15,457 nucleotides of DNA from Bacillota bacterium (GCA_017534025.1 JAFWDF010000064.1:1-15457), one strand, 5' to 3'. Counted from the first letter of the stretch, positions 7,664 through 13,708 are shown. The notes: generated by a model not told the origin, from the sequence alone. Numbers and translations: made by a program.

Positions 7664-8584
7664 TTATTCCTGAGCGGCCTTCACGGATGCGGAATCGAAG
7701 GTCAGGGTATATGCAATCTCGTGCGGCGTACTCATGGCCGTCGTGTCTGCAGACACCGAAACAGGATAATCAAATCCCGGAACCGGAATTTCAAACACGG
7801 AGTTGCCTTCGGTGTTGACCGGCTCGTACCGCTGTCCGTCCACCACCATATAATCATAATTCGGACTGCTCCATTCGATCACCGCAGTCACTGCTCCGTC
7901 CTTCACACGGATCTCTGCCGGCGACGTCACGGACGCTTTCCCGGATCCGCCTTTCAGTTCGGCATTTGCAGAATAGACACCGTCTGCCAGCTGCAGATCG
8001 GCAGCGGTCTTGTACGCACCTTCTTTCAAAGCATCTCCCGGCAGGGAATCCGCCCGGAATACCAGTGTGCGGTCATACCACATCTGCTTCTTTTTGGAAA
8101 ATGCCGCACAGGCGATCCCTTCATCCAGCGCTTTCACCGGAATAGTGAAAGTATGCGCGCCGGATTCGGTTTCCTCAAACGGAATATAGTCGGCGGAATC
8201 CGCTTTCGCGGCTTCCTCGCCGGTTCCCGGGAATATATAAAGATATCCGGTTCCCCCCATGGTCATGACTGCATTCATGACTCCCTGATCTACAGTCAGG
8301 CTGCAGGATTCCACTGAAAACATGGACGAACTGGAATCCACTTTCACATCGTACACACCGTCTTTAATCCGGCTGCCGGGAACAGGAACCATCCCCTCTT
8401 CCACAACATCCGTCACCTCTGCCATATCCGATGATTTCGCGACCTTCCCGGTCTGTTCTGCGGAAGATGCTGTCTGCTCCGGTGCTGCAGATCCGTTGCC
8501 CGCCGGTTCCGCCCCGCACCCTGCGAGAGAAACCAGCGCCAGTACGGCGGCGATCAGCGCCGCCAGCCACTTCTTCTGTCTCAT
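7664..8584 (-). CDS. Lipoprotein with two related beta-rich domains, unknown ligand
   Basis: A 306-residue exported protein with signal peptide ending SLAGC (lipidated Cys23) and an Ala/Glu/Ser linker to about 70. Two copies of a ~100-residue beta-rich domain follow, about 73-178 and 199-298. Shared order: an opening DGVY, a strand leading to a short turn with G (VDQGVMNAV / VKDGAVTAV), an aromatic strand (GYLYIFPG / YDYMVVDG), then a Y-x-P turn (YIPF / YEPV), an F-x-IPV strand (FTIPV / FEIPV) and a closing T-L-x-F strand (RTLVF / YTLTF). This resembles an Ig-like/NEAT-like sandwich, but I cannot prove haem or corrinoid binding. It begins 9 nt after cbiK with AGGAGA overlapping the cbiK stop, and is followed by the binding protein. 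A role as a surface relay or cofactor-binding protein in the uptake system is inference. Confidence 0.85.
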   Translation of the reverse strand: MRQKKWLAALIAAVLALVSLAGCGAEPAGNGSAAPEQTASSAEQTGKVAKSSDMAEVTDVVEEGMVPVPGSRIKDGVYDVKVDSSSSMFSVESCSLTVDQGVMNAVMTMGGTGYLYIFPGTGEEAAKADSADYIPFEETESGAHTFTIPVKALDEGIACAAFSKKKQMWYDRTLVFRADSLPGDALKEGAYKTAADLQLADGVYSANAELKGGSGKASVTSPAEIRVKDGAVTAVIEWSSPNYDYMVVDGQRYEPVNTEGNSVFEIPVPGFDYPVSVSADTTAMSTPHEIAYTLTFDSASVKAAQE

Positions 8585-8593
8585 GATGTTCTC

Positions 8594-9643
8594 CTAAGCA
8601 GCCGGCTGCATGGCGGCCAGTACATGCTGTACGTACAATTCCTGGATGGCCGGTACCTGCCCGAGTCCTTCCAGAACACATTCTACTTCATAGCCTTCTT
8701 TTTCGATGGTGGTCTTCCAGCTGCCTTCCTCGTCGCCGGCCATATCATTATTCGCGTGATCCCCTGCCACAACCATCAGCGGACGCAGTACGACCTTTTT
8801 ATAGTTGCCAGACCGGACGGCCATCATAACATCCTCCAGATCCGGCTTCGCTTCCACGGTACCGATAAAATAGTTGTCCTGTCCCGCAGCGGCGAGCACT
8901 TCCTGCATCTGCCCGTAAACCGCGTTGGAATCCGCCTCCGTACCATGTCCCATGAAGACGATGGCCGTATCATCGGTATCATACGCGGCAGTGATTTCCA
9001 TGAGAATGTTTCCGACTGCAGCAAAGTCCGCTTCGCTGGTCAGCAGCGGTTCGCCGATGGATACTTTTTCAAAGGCATCCGAATACTGCGCGATCTCATT
9101 CACCAGATCGTTGTACTCCAGCCCGTTCATCAGGTGTGTCGGCTGTACGATCAGTTCTTTCACGCCGTTGTTGGAAGCCCGCTCCAGCGCTTCCTGTACA
9201 TTGTCAATTTTCACATTGTCCCGCTTGGCCACATGATCGATAATGATCTGGCTGGTGAAGGCACGGCGGACGCTCCAGTCCGGATATGCCGCTGCAATGG
9301 CCTGTTCGATGCCGCCAATAGTGAGGCGGCGGCTGTCATTAAAACTGGTACCGAAGCTCACTACCAGTATTTCCTTCTCACCAATATCGTCCTGATTCCG
9401 CGGATCGTCCAGAGATGCGTCCCCAGTGTCATAATTCTCTTCTTCCACCGCCTCCTGTTCCGCAGACAGCGGCTCAGCGGCGCCTTCGGATCCTGCCGGC
9501 GTACCGGCGCTGCCGCATCCGGTCAGACCAAGCAGGCCAAGAACCATGAGCAGAGCCAGGATCCTTGCGGTTCCTTTACCACTCCGTTTTTTACCGGCAC
9601 TCTTGCTGCCGACGGACGATGTCATTTTCTCATGTCTCATCAT
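8594..9643 (-). CDS. cbiK: Exported lipoprotein cobaltochelatase, CbiK family
   Basis: First gene of the B12-riboswitch operon. CbiK inserts Co2+ into sirohydrochlorin in anaerobic cobalamin synthesis, normally in the cytoplasm. Here the CbiK core is preceded by a basic N-terminus, a hydrophobic stretch (LALLMVLGLLGLTGC) and a lipobox, so it is predicted to be anchored outside the membrane (Cys43 of the 349-residue product). The core is complete: LVVSFGTSFNDSR, FMGHGTEAD with His233, GTVEAKPD with Glu264, and VVAGDHANNDM with His296. The His-Glu-His spacing (31 and 32) fits the metal site of known CbiK enzymes. The longest frame starts at 9649, only 1 nt from AGGAGG, so I chose the ATG at 9643 (7-nt spacing). 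Periplasmic CbiK forms are known in Desulfovibrio. The substrate outside the cell is unknown. Confidence 0.93.
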   Translation of the reverse strand: MMRHEKMTSSVGSKSAGKKRSGKGTARILALLMVLGLLGLTGCGSAGTPAGSEGAAEPLSAEQEAVEEENYDTGDASLDDPRNQDDIGEKEILVVSFGTSFNDSRRLTIGGIEQAIAAAYPDWSVRRAFTSQIIIDHVAKRDNVKIDNVQEALERASNNGVKELIVQPTHLMNGLEYNDLVNEIAQYSDAFEKVSIGEPLLTSEADFAAVGNILMEITAAYDTDDTAIVFMGHGTEADSNAVYGQMQEVLAAAGQDNYFIGTVEAKPDLEDVMMAVRSGNYKKVVLRPLMVVAGDHANNDMAGDEEGSWKTTIEKEGYEVECVLEGLGQVPAIQELYVQHVLAAMQPAA

Positions 9644-9650
9644 TTTCATT

Positions 9651-9656
9651 CCTCCT
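9651..9656 (-). promoter_or_regulatory. Ribosome binding site that decides the cbiK start
   Basis: AGGAGG on the - strand lies 1 nt from ATG 9649, 7 nt from ATG 9643 and 10 nt from ATG 9640. The middle one has ideal spacing. The U-run of the riboswitch terminator sits only 3 nt upstream of this site. Confidence 0.85.
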
Positions 9657-9659
9657 AAT

Positions 9660-9687
9660 AAAAAAACCTTTCACGTCACGTAAAAGG
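9660..9687 (-). terminator. Riboswitch-controlled intrinsic terminator before cbiK
   Basis: On the - strand CCTTTTAC pairs with GTGAAAGG (one U-G pair), loop GTGAC, hairpin 9667-9687, followed by seven T (9666-9660). It lies between the cobalamin aptamer and the cbiK RBS, so B12 binding is expected to favour termination. The antiterminator partner is not obvious by eye. Confidence 0.82.
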
Positions 9688-9809
9688 CCGCAAAGCAGCC
9701 TGCCCCCGGAACAGGAGGGCCTGACTGCCGGTACGACCAGTTTCTCGTGATCTGAAACGCAGGAAAAACCGAGGGGTTGCCATGGGCTTTCCAAAACGTT
9801 TCCGTACCC

Positions 9810-10057
9810 GTATCCGGCAGGTCTCCTGACTCAGGGATCGCCGCAGATGACCGCCTTCCCGGCACACCGGCCAGTGGCTGCCCGCTCACGAAAGAACGCG
9901 CGTGATCATCCGCTCCTCCAATACAGTGACGAGTTCGCACAGGATTCACACCTGTTTCCCTATTCTCCGCCGCATTCCTTTGAAGAACACATCCCTTAGA
10001 AGAACGCACCTCTTGGGGGAACGCATCCTTCGAGAAAGGACCGGCGGCACCGGATAC
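9810..10057 (-). promoter_or_regulatory. Cobalamin riboswitch
   Basis: Read on the - strand, the aptamer contains the core GGGAAACAGGTGTGAATCC..GCGAAC (9960-9933), TCACTGT (9929-9923), AGCCACTGG (9879-9871), GGGAAGG (9860-9854) and the B12 box GTCAGGAGACCTGCC (9830-9816). The closing stem is GTATCCGG (10057-10050) with CCGGATAC (9817-9810). The 5' GCCGGTCC segment fits the P2 strand facing GGAGACC. Between that strand and the core sits a tandem-repeat insertion of about 60-70 nt, longer than usual. Downstream are a terminator and the cbiK RBS, so the operon should be repressed when adenosyl- or related cobalamin is plentiful. Confidence 0.95.
9974..10024 (-). repeat. Three tandem 17-bp repeats inside the riboswitch
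   Basis: On the - strand: GCGTTCCCCCAAGAGGT (10024-10008), GCGTTCTTCTAAGGGAT (10007-9991) and GTGTTCTTCAAAGGAAT (9990-9974), head to tail with no gap. A poorer fourth unit may precede them (10041-10025). They lie between the 5' P1/P2 strands and the conserved aptamer core. Confidence 0.85.
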
Positions 10058-10321
10058 TCTGTTATTTGTTTGTAGAAAGCAGGAAAAACTGCTCTGTATT
10101 CAGTCTATCACATACGGTTGTGGGTTTCAAACCACCGATCCGGAAATCCATGGTTTTCACTGCGATCGGTGGACATTTCATCTGTATTTTTATGGGAATG
10201 TCCACCAGCGTGGACATCTGCAGGCATTTCAGACGGAAATGTCCAAAATTCGTTCGGTTAGCAGCGACGAACCCACGATCTCCAATTGCTAATCCCCGGA
10301 CATTTCCTCCGCATTATAAAG
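10058..10321. other. Intergenic region upstream of the B12 operon, with GGACATTTC-type repeats
   Basis: This ~260-bp stretch must hold the B12-operon promoter, but I find no convincing -35/-10 pair. It contains several inverted and direct repeats. CCACCGATC (10132-10140) pairs with GATCGGTGG (10164-10172). ATGTCCAC (10198-10205) pairs with GTGGACAT (10210-10217) across a CAGC loop. GGACATTTC occurs at 10171-10179 and 10298-10306, and its complement GAAATGTCC at 10236-10244. The GGACATTTCC at 10298-10307 and GGAAATGTCC at 10235-10244 match over 10 bp. An ORF crosses this region on + but has no supporting features. Confidence 0.7.
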
Positions 10322-10362
10322 AAAAAGGGGCTGCTGAACGAATTCCTCAGTGCAGCAGCTCC
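10322..10362 (-). terminator. Intrinsic terminator of the acyltransferase gene
   Basis: The stem is 10353-10362 with 10327-10336 (10 bp, one G-T pair). On the - strand it is followed by five T (10326-10322). It begins 19 nt past the acyltransferase stop codon and separates that gene from the B12 operon. Confidence 0.85.
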
Positions 10363-10381
10363 AACTCATTAACATATATAA

Positions 10382-11431
10382 TTACTGTTTTTCAGCATGC
10401 AGCGCACGCAGCCCCCGCTTTGCCCGGGTCCAGACCATGCCGGTCAGGATGGACAGCACGTACACACCCACAGCCAGAACCGGCAGCTGCTTCAGCGGTC
10501 CCGTGATGCCGTGCGGCTCGAGATACACCAGAAGCAGAATATCCAGGATCGGACTATGAATCAGATAGATCTCAAAGCTCGCAGCGTCGATTTCCGAAAC
10601 CAGACGGCGCTGGTTCCAGCCTCTGCCGGCAATCCACTGGCAGACACTGCACAGGCACAGGATTGCCGCCACGCAGTACACCATATGGAAGGTCTCCAGC
10701 CCGGGAATGCGGTTGCTCCCGTAGGACAGCACCGACCAGACTGCGTCTGCGGCTGCGCAGACCAGATATACTGCGATCCAGATTTTGCGGTATTTTGCCA
10801 GCAGCGCCGAAAACGCTTCATAATATTTCCCGGCATAACAGCCTGCGACCCAGTACACCAGATACTTCAGGAACAGATTGTCCGGGTAGATCACACCTGC
10901 CATGGCGGTCTGTCCGTATGGAACCGCGCCAAACCACCGGTATAATAATGTAAGGATCAGCGCAGCCGCCATTCCCGCTCCCGGCGGCACGCGATCCGCC
11001 ATCCGGCGCCACAGAGGCATTAATATATACAGCTGCAGAATAATTATTATAAAATAAAACGGCGCTGCAATGTCTCCGTGCAGAATATACAGTCCCAGGT
11101 CCTTCCAGGAAAAAGGGAACCATCCCAGCCGGACGAACAGGGCATAGTACAGGCAGGCCACCACCGCGTACGGCAGCAGAATCCTGGTCACCCTGGACCG
11201 GTAGTAGCTCCCGTAATCCATCGGCTGATTCCGGTACCAGTACATGGTCCGCAGGGCGCTCAGGAACAGAAAGCCGGGCACCACAAAGGCGGTCAGCCGC
11301 CAGGAAATGAAAACCGGATAGTACAGCGGCGACTCCTTCGGTAGATGGCTGACGCAGTTGGACATCACATGGATATAAATCACCAGCAGGCACAGAAATA
11401 CATTGTCCAGTGACAATTCTCGTTTATACAT
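10382..11431 (-). CDS. Membrane acyltransferase, family 3 (OafA/WecH type)
   Basis: A 349-residue multi-spanning membrane protein with about ten hydrophobic segments. The N-terminal pattern RELSLDNVFLCLLVIYIHVMSN, with His21 in the first segment, matches the conserved His region of acyltransferase-3 enzymes. An Arg-containing loop (YYRSRVTRILLPYAVV, about 76-91) and the late segment SFEIYLIHSPILDILLL also fit the family. These enzymes move acetyl or other acyl groups onto surface glycans, lipids or small molecules. The acceptor is not predictable here. AAGGAA gives the RBS 6 nt before the ATG. It lies 72 nt downstream of the thioesterase gene on the same strand, so it may share its transcript, and ends at its own terminator. 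Confidence 0.9.
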   Translation of the reverse strand: MYKRELSLDNVFLCLLVIYIHVMSNCVSHLPKESPLYYPVFISWRLTAFVVPGFLFLSALRTMYWYRNQPMDYGSYYRSRVTRILLPYAVVACLYYALFVRLGWFPFSWKDLGLYILHGDIAAPFYFIIIILQLYILMPLWRRMADRVPPGAGMAAALILTLLYRWFGAVPYGQTAMAGVIYPDNLFLKYLVYWVAGCYAGKYYEAFSALLAKYRKIWIAVYLVCAAADAVWSVLSYGSNRIPGLETFHMVYCVAAILCLCSVCQWIAGRGWNQRRLVSEIDAASFEIYLIHSPILDILLLVYLEPHGITGPLKQLPVLAVGVYVLSILTGMVWTRAKRGLRALHAEKQ

Positions 11432-11503
11432 AATTGTTCCTTAATGCAAAATCAATATGCGGCAGATCGTTTCCTGCTGCCGCTCACGAAGCGGGTCGTC
11501 CCC

Positions 11504-11887
11504 TTATTTCAGCTTGCCGTATGCTTTATCCGCAAACGGTTCCGCATACACGATAAACCGCTCGTGTTCCCCTTCCCCGATCAGCCCGGCCTCATCCCAG
11601 GCTTTCAGAGAAAATGTCAGCGCCCGGCCGTTGACTGCCGTCAGCTCGCTCTCGCAGCGCACCTTCATGCCCACCGGCGTCGCGGATACATGTTTGATAT
11701 TCAACGCGGTTCCCACTGTAGTAGAACCTTCTTCCAGCTCCGCCGCAATGCTGTTTTTCGCGGTGTTCTCCATCAGCGCGATCATGGCCGGTGTGGCCAG
11801 AACCCGCAGTGTGCCGCTGCCCATTGCCAGCGCGGTATTTTCTTCCTTCACAATCATTTCTTCCTGATTTCTGATTCCGGTTTCCAT
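11504..11887 (-). CDS. FlK-like hot-dog thioesterase
   Basis: A 127-residue single-domain hot-dog protein. It aligns by eye with the fluoroacetyl-CoA thioesterase FlK family: LATPAMIALME (30-40), NIKHVSATPVGM (63-74), VNGRALTFSLKAWDE and GEGEHERFIVY. The FlK catalytic trio Thr42/Glu50/His76 corresponds here to Thr32, Glu40 and His66 with identical spacing (8 and 26), so hydrolysis of a short acyl-CoA is likely. Substrate specificity for fluoroacetyl-CoA should not be assumed; most homologues in anaerobes are uncharacterised. AAGGAGAG is an excellent RBS about 8 nt before the ATG. The gene begins 12 nt after the LysR stop codon, so regulator and enzyme are very probably co-transcribed. Confidence 0.9.
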   Translation of the reverse strand: METGIRNQEEMIVKEENTALAMGSGTLRVLATPAMIALMENTAKNSIAAELEEGSTTVGTALNIKHVSATPVGMKVRCESELTAVNGRALTFSLKAWDEAGLIGEGEHERFIVYAEPFADKAYGKLK

Positions 11888-11899
11888 TTCTGTCTCTCC

Positions 11900-12802
11900 T
11901 TATACGTTCATTAATCCCGTTTCGGTCATGTAATCAAATACTTCTTTCCGCAGCAGCCTGGCAGCCGGTGACATATAACTGGAATAAACCGTTACCAGAC
12001 CGATCGTAACAAACATTTCCTTCTCCAGCGGATACATGTTTACATCGCTCGGATTGCAGCGCGCCGCCAGTTCCGAGGTAACGCAGAACCCGAAGCCGTG
12101 TTCCACAAAGGTATGGCAGGTTGCGTCTGTTTCCACCTGGAAATTGGAATCTGCCGAGACCCCGATCTCTTTGAGATATTCCATCGCCTGATAATCGTAA
12201 CCCTCCAGCTGCATGATGATCGGCTTGCTCATCAGGTCATCCCGTTTAATGACTTTGCCGTCCAGCGGCACATAATCCTTCGGCGTCAGGCAGACCATCG
12301 GCGTTTTGTGCATCGGCATAAAGGAATCTTCCCGTACCGGCGAAGTCCGTATAATCTCCTTGTCCAGCAGCGCCAGATCAATGACGCCTTTCTCGATCCA
12401 CTCACGGAGACTCTCGTTGCCGGACTGCATGACCACGACTTTAATATTCGGATATTTTTCATTGAACCGCCACAGGATATCCGGCATCCAGAGGCGGATG
12501 GCACTGTTAATGCCTGCGATCCGGACGATGCCGCTGGTGGTTTCCTTCAGCCCCAGTATTTCCTGATCCAGCGCGTTTTCGCACTTCAGCAGATTGACTA
12601 CGTAAGGCATGAGTATTTTTTCGTTCGTCGTCAGCTCGATATTGTTCCGGTTGCGGACGAACAACGGGTAGCCGCAGCTGTCCTCCAGCTTGGAAATCAT
12701 ATGGCTGACCGCCGAAGCCGACAGATTCATCGAAGCGGCCGTTTTCTGAAAACTGCGGTTTTCCGCGATCGACAGAAAAACCTGCCACGGATATGTATTC
12801 AT
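11900..12802 (-). CDS. LysR-family transcriptional regulator
   Basis: A 300-residue protein with an N-terminal winged helix-turn-helix (about 1-60: FLSIAENRSFQKTAASMNLS then SAVSHMISKLEDSCGYPLFVR), a linker helix, and a two-lobe LysR effector-binding domain (about 88-295, including GIVRIAGINSA and GVIDLALLDK). The longest frame starts at 12859, but it would put extra residues before the HTH. The ATG at 12802 has GGTGAG 6 nt upstream and gives the normal N-terminus, so I use it. LysR proteins usually bind between divergent genes; here the divergent partner is the small 33-residue ORF. Co-transcription with the thioesterase suggests an acyl-CoA or related effector, but this is inference. Confidence 0.92.
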   Translation of the reverse strand: MNTYPWQVFLSIAENRSFQKTAASMNLSASAVSHMISKLEDSCGYPLFVRNRNNIELTTNEKILMPYVVNLLKCENALDQEILGLKETTSGIVRIAGINSAIRLWMPDILWRFNEKYPNIKVVVMQSGNESLREWIEKGVIDLALLDKEIIRTSPVREDSFMPMHKTPMVCLTPKDYVPLDGKVIKRDDLMSKPIIMQLEGYDYQAMEYLKEIGVSADSNFQVETDATCHTFVEHGFGFCVTSELAARCNPSDVNMYPLEKEMFVTIGLVTVYSSYMSPAARLLRKEVFDYMTETGLMNV

Positions 12803-12850
12803 AAGCCGCTCACCTTCTCCTTTCATTCCGGAAATACAAATTGCAATCCC

Positions 12851-12879
12851 ATGGTACACATTTTTTTTTGTAATGTAAA
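12851..12879 (-). promoter_or_regulatory. Candidate promoter of the LysR-thioesterase operon
   Basis: On the - strand TTTACA (12879-12874), a 17-nt spacer containing an A-run, and TACCAT (12856-12851). This would start transcription about 40 nt before the LysR ATG at 12802. Confidence 0.5.
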
Positions 12880-13065
12880 GGCTGAAGTTGATTTTTTGCT
12901 CAATTTGAAATGACTTTAATTCAATGAAATGCCAATTAAATCCCTCCGCAAAACCGTTACAGGTTCAAAATACCGCCCAAACCGGGCGCTGACGTCGAAG
13001 TATTCCGCCCGTACGCACCGCAGGAAGATGAACATTTTTACAACTTCTGATGCTTAAAATTGCGA
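12880..13065. other. Divergent control region with possible LysR operator sites
   Basis: No gene is seen. A dyad TTGAA (12905-12909) and TTCAA (12920-12924) has LysR-like arm spacing, next to the related half-repeat TGAAATGCCAATTAAAT (12924-12940). A short hairpin CGCCC AAACC GGGCG lies at 12974-12988. TTTACAAC-type words occur at 13037-13044 and 13066-13073. These are candidate operators only. Confidence 0.4.
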
Positions 13066-13094
13066 TTTACAACAACTGAAAAACGTAGTAGTAT
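13066..13094 (+). promoter_or_regulatory. Candidate promoter of the 33-residue ORF
   Basis: TTTACA (13066-13071), a 17-nt spacer and TAGTAT (13089-13094); an overlapping TATAAG sits at 13092-13097. It would give a leader of about 70 nt before the ATG at 13170. Confidence 0.5.
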
Positions 13095-13169
13095 AAGGCC
13101 GAAGCAAGTAAAGAACACACTTATTCATACGAATAAATAAAATCATAAAACGTTTTGGAGGTATTTAAA

Positions 13170-13271
13170 ATGAACAGCAACTTCGGCAGAGAGTATGTTA
13201 ATTCCTGGATTTCCGCTGAAAAGACCTACAGAAGATTTCTGGACAGACTGACCGGCATCTTCTCCAGATAA
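13170..13271 (+). CDS. Small protein of 33 residues, unknown function
   Basis: A short ORF with a strong RBS (GGAGG at 13157-13161, 8 nt before the ATG) behind a plausible promoter. The product starts MNSNFGREYVNSWISAEKTY and ends RLTGIFSR. It is basic at the C-terminal half and could form an amphipathic helix; there is no signal peptide. All five Arg codons are AGA, a usage shared with the hydroxylase gene to the right and unlike the B12 operon. After the TAA the same frame stays open for 20 more codons to a TAA at 13332, giving a Pro/Glu/Gln-rich stretch, so a broken longer gene is an alternative. It is divergent from the LysR gene and so a possible target. I do not recognise the family. 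Confidence 0.6.
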   Translation: MNSNFGREYVNSWISAEKTYRRFLDRLTGIFSR

Positions 13272-13377
13272 GGAAAGCAGGCTTACCAGAGTCCGGAAGC
13301 TCCGGATCAGAACCCGGAACGGCAATCCAGATAAAAAACAGCAATCATTTACTTACACATTAATAAACTTGATACAG

Positions 13378-13437
13378 AAAAAACCATCGTCCAGGGTCAG
13401 ACAGCTGAGACCCCCTCCCGACGATGGTTTTTTCTTT
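13378..13437. terminator. Strong bidirectional terminator with nested stem
   Basis: A perfect 14-bp stem, 13378-13391 (AAAAAACCATCGTC) with 13420-13433, ends in T-runs on either strand. The 28-nt loop contains a second 5-bp stem, GGGTC (13394-13398) with GACCC (13409-13413). It is placed to end the small-ORF transcript. Confidence 0.85.
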
Positions 13438-13448
13438 TATATAAATAT

Positions 13449-13487
13449 AAAAAGTTCCGGGGAGCACTGCAATCCTTCCCGGAACTT
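13449..13487 (-). terminator. Intrinsic terminator, - strand
   Basis: AAGTTCCGGG (13452-13461) pairs with CCCGGAACTT (13478-13487), a perfect 10-bp stem; on the - strand it ends in a T-run with further A/T after it. It could end read-through from the hydroxylase gene. Confidence 0.65.
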
Positions 13488-13519
13488 CAACAAACCATTT
13501 CACAATTTAATAAGGGGCA

Positions 13520-13626
13520 ACTTGTTTGAATTAGAGGATGCTTTCTGTTTCGATGCCCTATGCGGGCCGGAAAGAAAGCAGATAAGAGTATTCATCCGCT
13601 GCGGCGGTCTCCCGCCGCAGCTTTTT
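13520..13626 (+). ncRNA. Possible small RNA of about 105 nt
   Basis: TTCAAC (13486-13491), 16 nt and TAATAA (13508-13513) could be a promoter. The downstream sequence folds as TGCTTTCT (13539-13546) with AGAAAGCA (13573-13580), enclosing GCCC (13555-13558) with GGGC (13564-13567). It ends in a perfect GC-rich terminator with five T. No known RNA family is recognised, and no ORF with RBS explains the terminator. Confidence 0.3.
13598..13626 (+). terminator. GC-rich intrinsic terminator, + strand
   Basis: GCTGCGGCGG (13598-13607) pairs perfectly with CCGCCGCAGC (13612-13621) around a TCTC loop and is followed by TTTTT (13622-13626). There is no matching T-run on the - strand. Confidence 0.85.
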
Positions 13627-13661
13627 CATTGTGTTTAACCGTGTTCATATATGCTTCTGAA

Positions 13662-13688
13662 ACCGGCCGGCACTGCAATGCAGCCGGT
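13662..13688 (-). terminator. Hairpin just after the hydroxylase gene, weak terminator
   Basis: ACCGGC (13662-13667) pairs with GCCGGT (13683-13688), with an inner GCA/TGC pair. It lies 20 nt beyond the hydroxylase stop codon. The following - strand sequence has only TTTC, so termination may be inefficient. Confidence 0.4.
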
Positions 13689-13708
13689 CCTGAAACATAC
13701 TGTTCACA

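Larger units (their letters stand above)
13272..13708. other. Hairpin-rich intergenic region between the small ORF and the hydroxylase gene
   Basis: About 440 bp without a convincing protein gene. It holds four separate inverted repeats (13378-13433, 13452-13487, 13598-13621, 13662-13688) and a possible small RNA around 13520-13626. A frame of 89 codons crosses it on + but starts inside the first hairpin and has no RBS. Confidence 0.6.

Noticed and set aside
8624..9658. Long + strand frame opposite cbiK
   Set aside because: The - strand encodes a clear CbiK with catalytic motifs; the opposite frame has no recognisable domain and crosses the cbiK RBS.
10066..10506. Open frame of 146 codons on + over the B12-operon upstream region
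   Set aside because: It has no RBS, runs through the acyltransferase terminator and into that gene antisense, and its composition reflects the local repeats.
13520..13626. tRNA or CRISPR in the right intergenic region
   Set aside because: No cloverleaf, T-loop motif or evenly spaced repeats are present; the structures seen are hairpins and terminators.
13369..13638. 89-codon + frame between the small ORF and the hydroxylase gene
   Set aside because: It starts at the edge of a terminator stem, crosses several hairpins and lacks an RBS.
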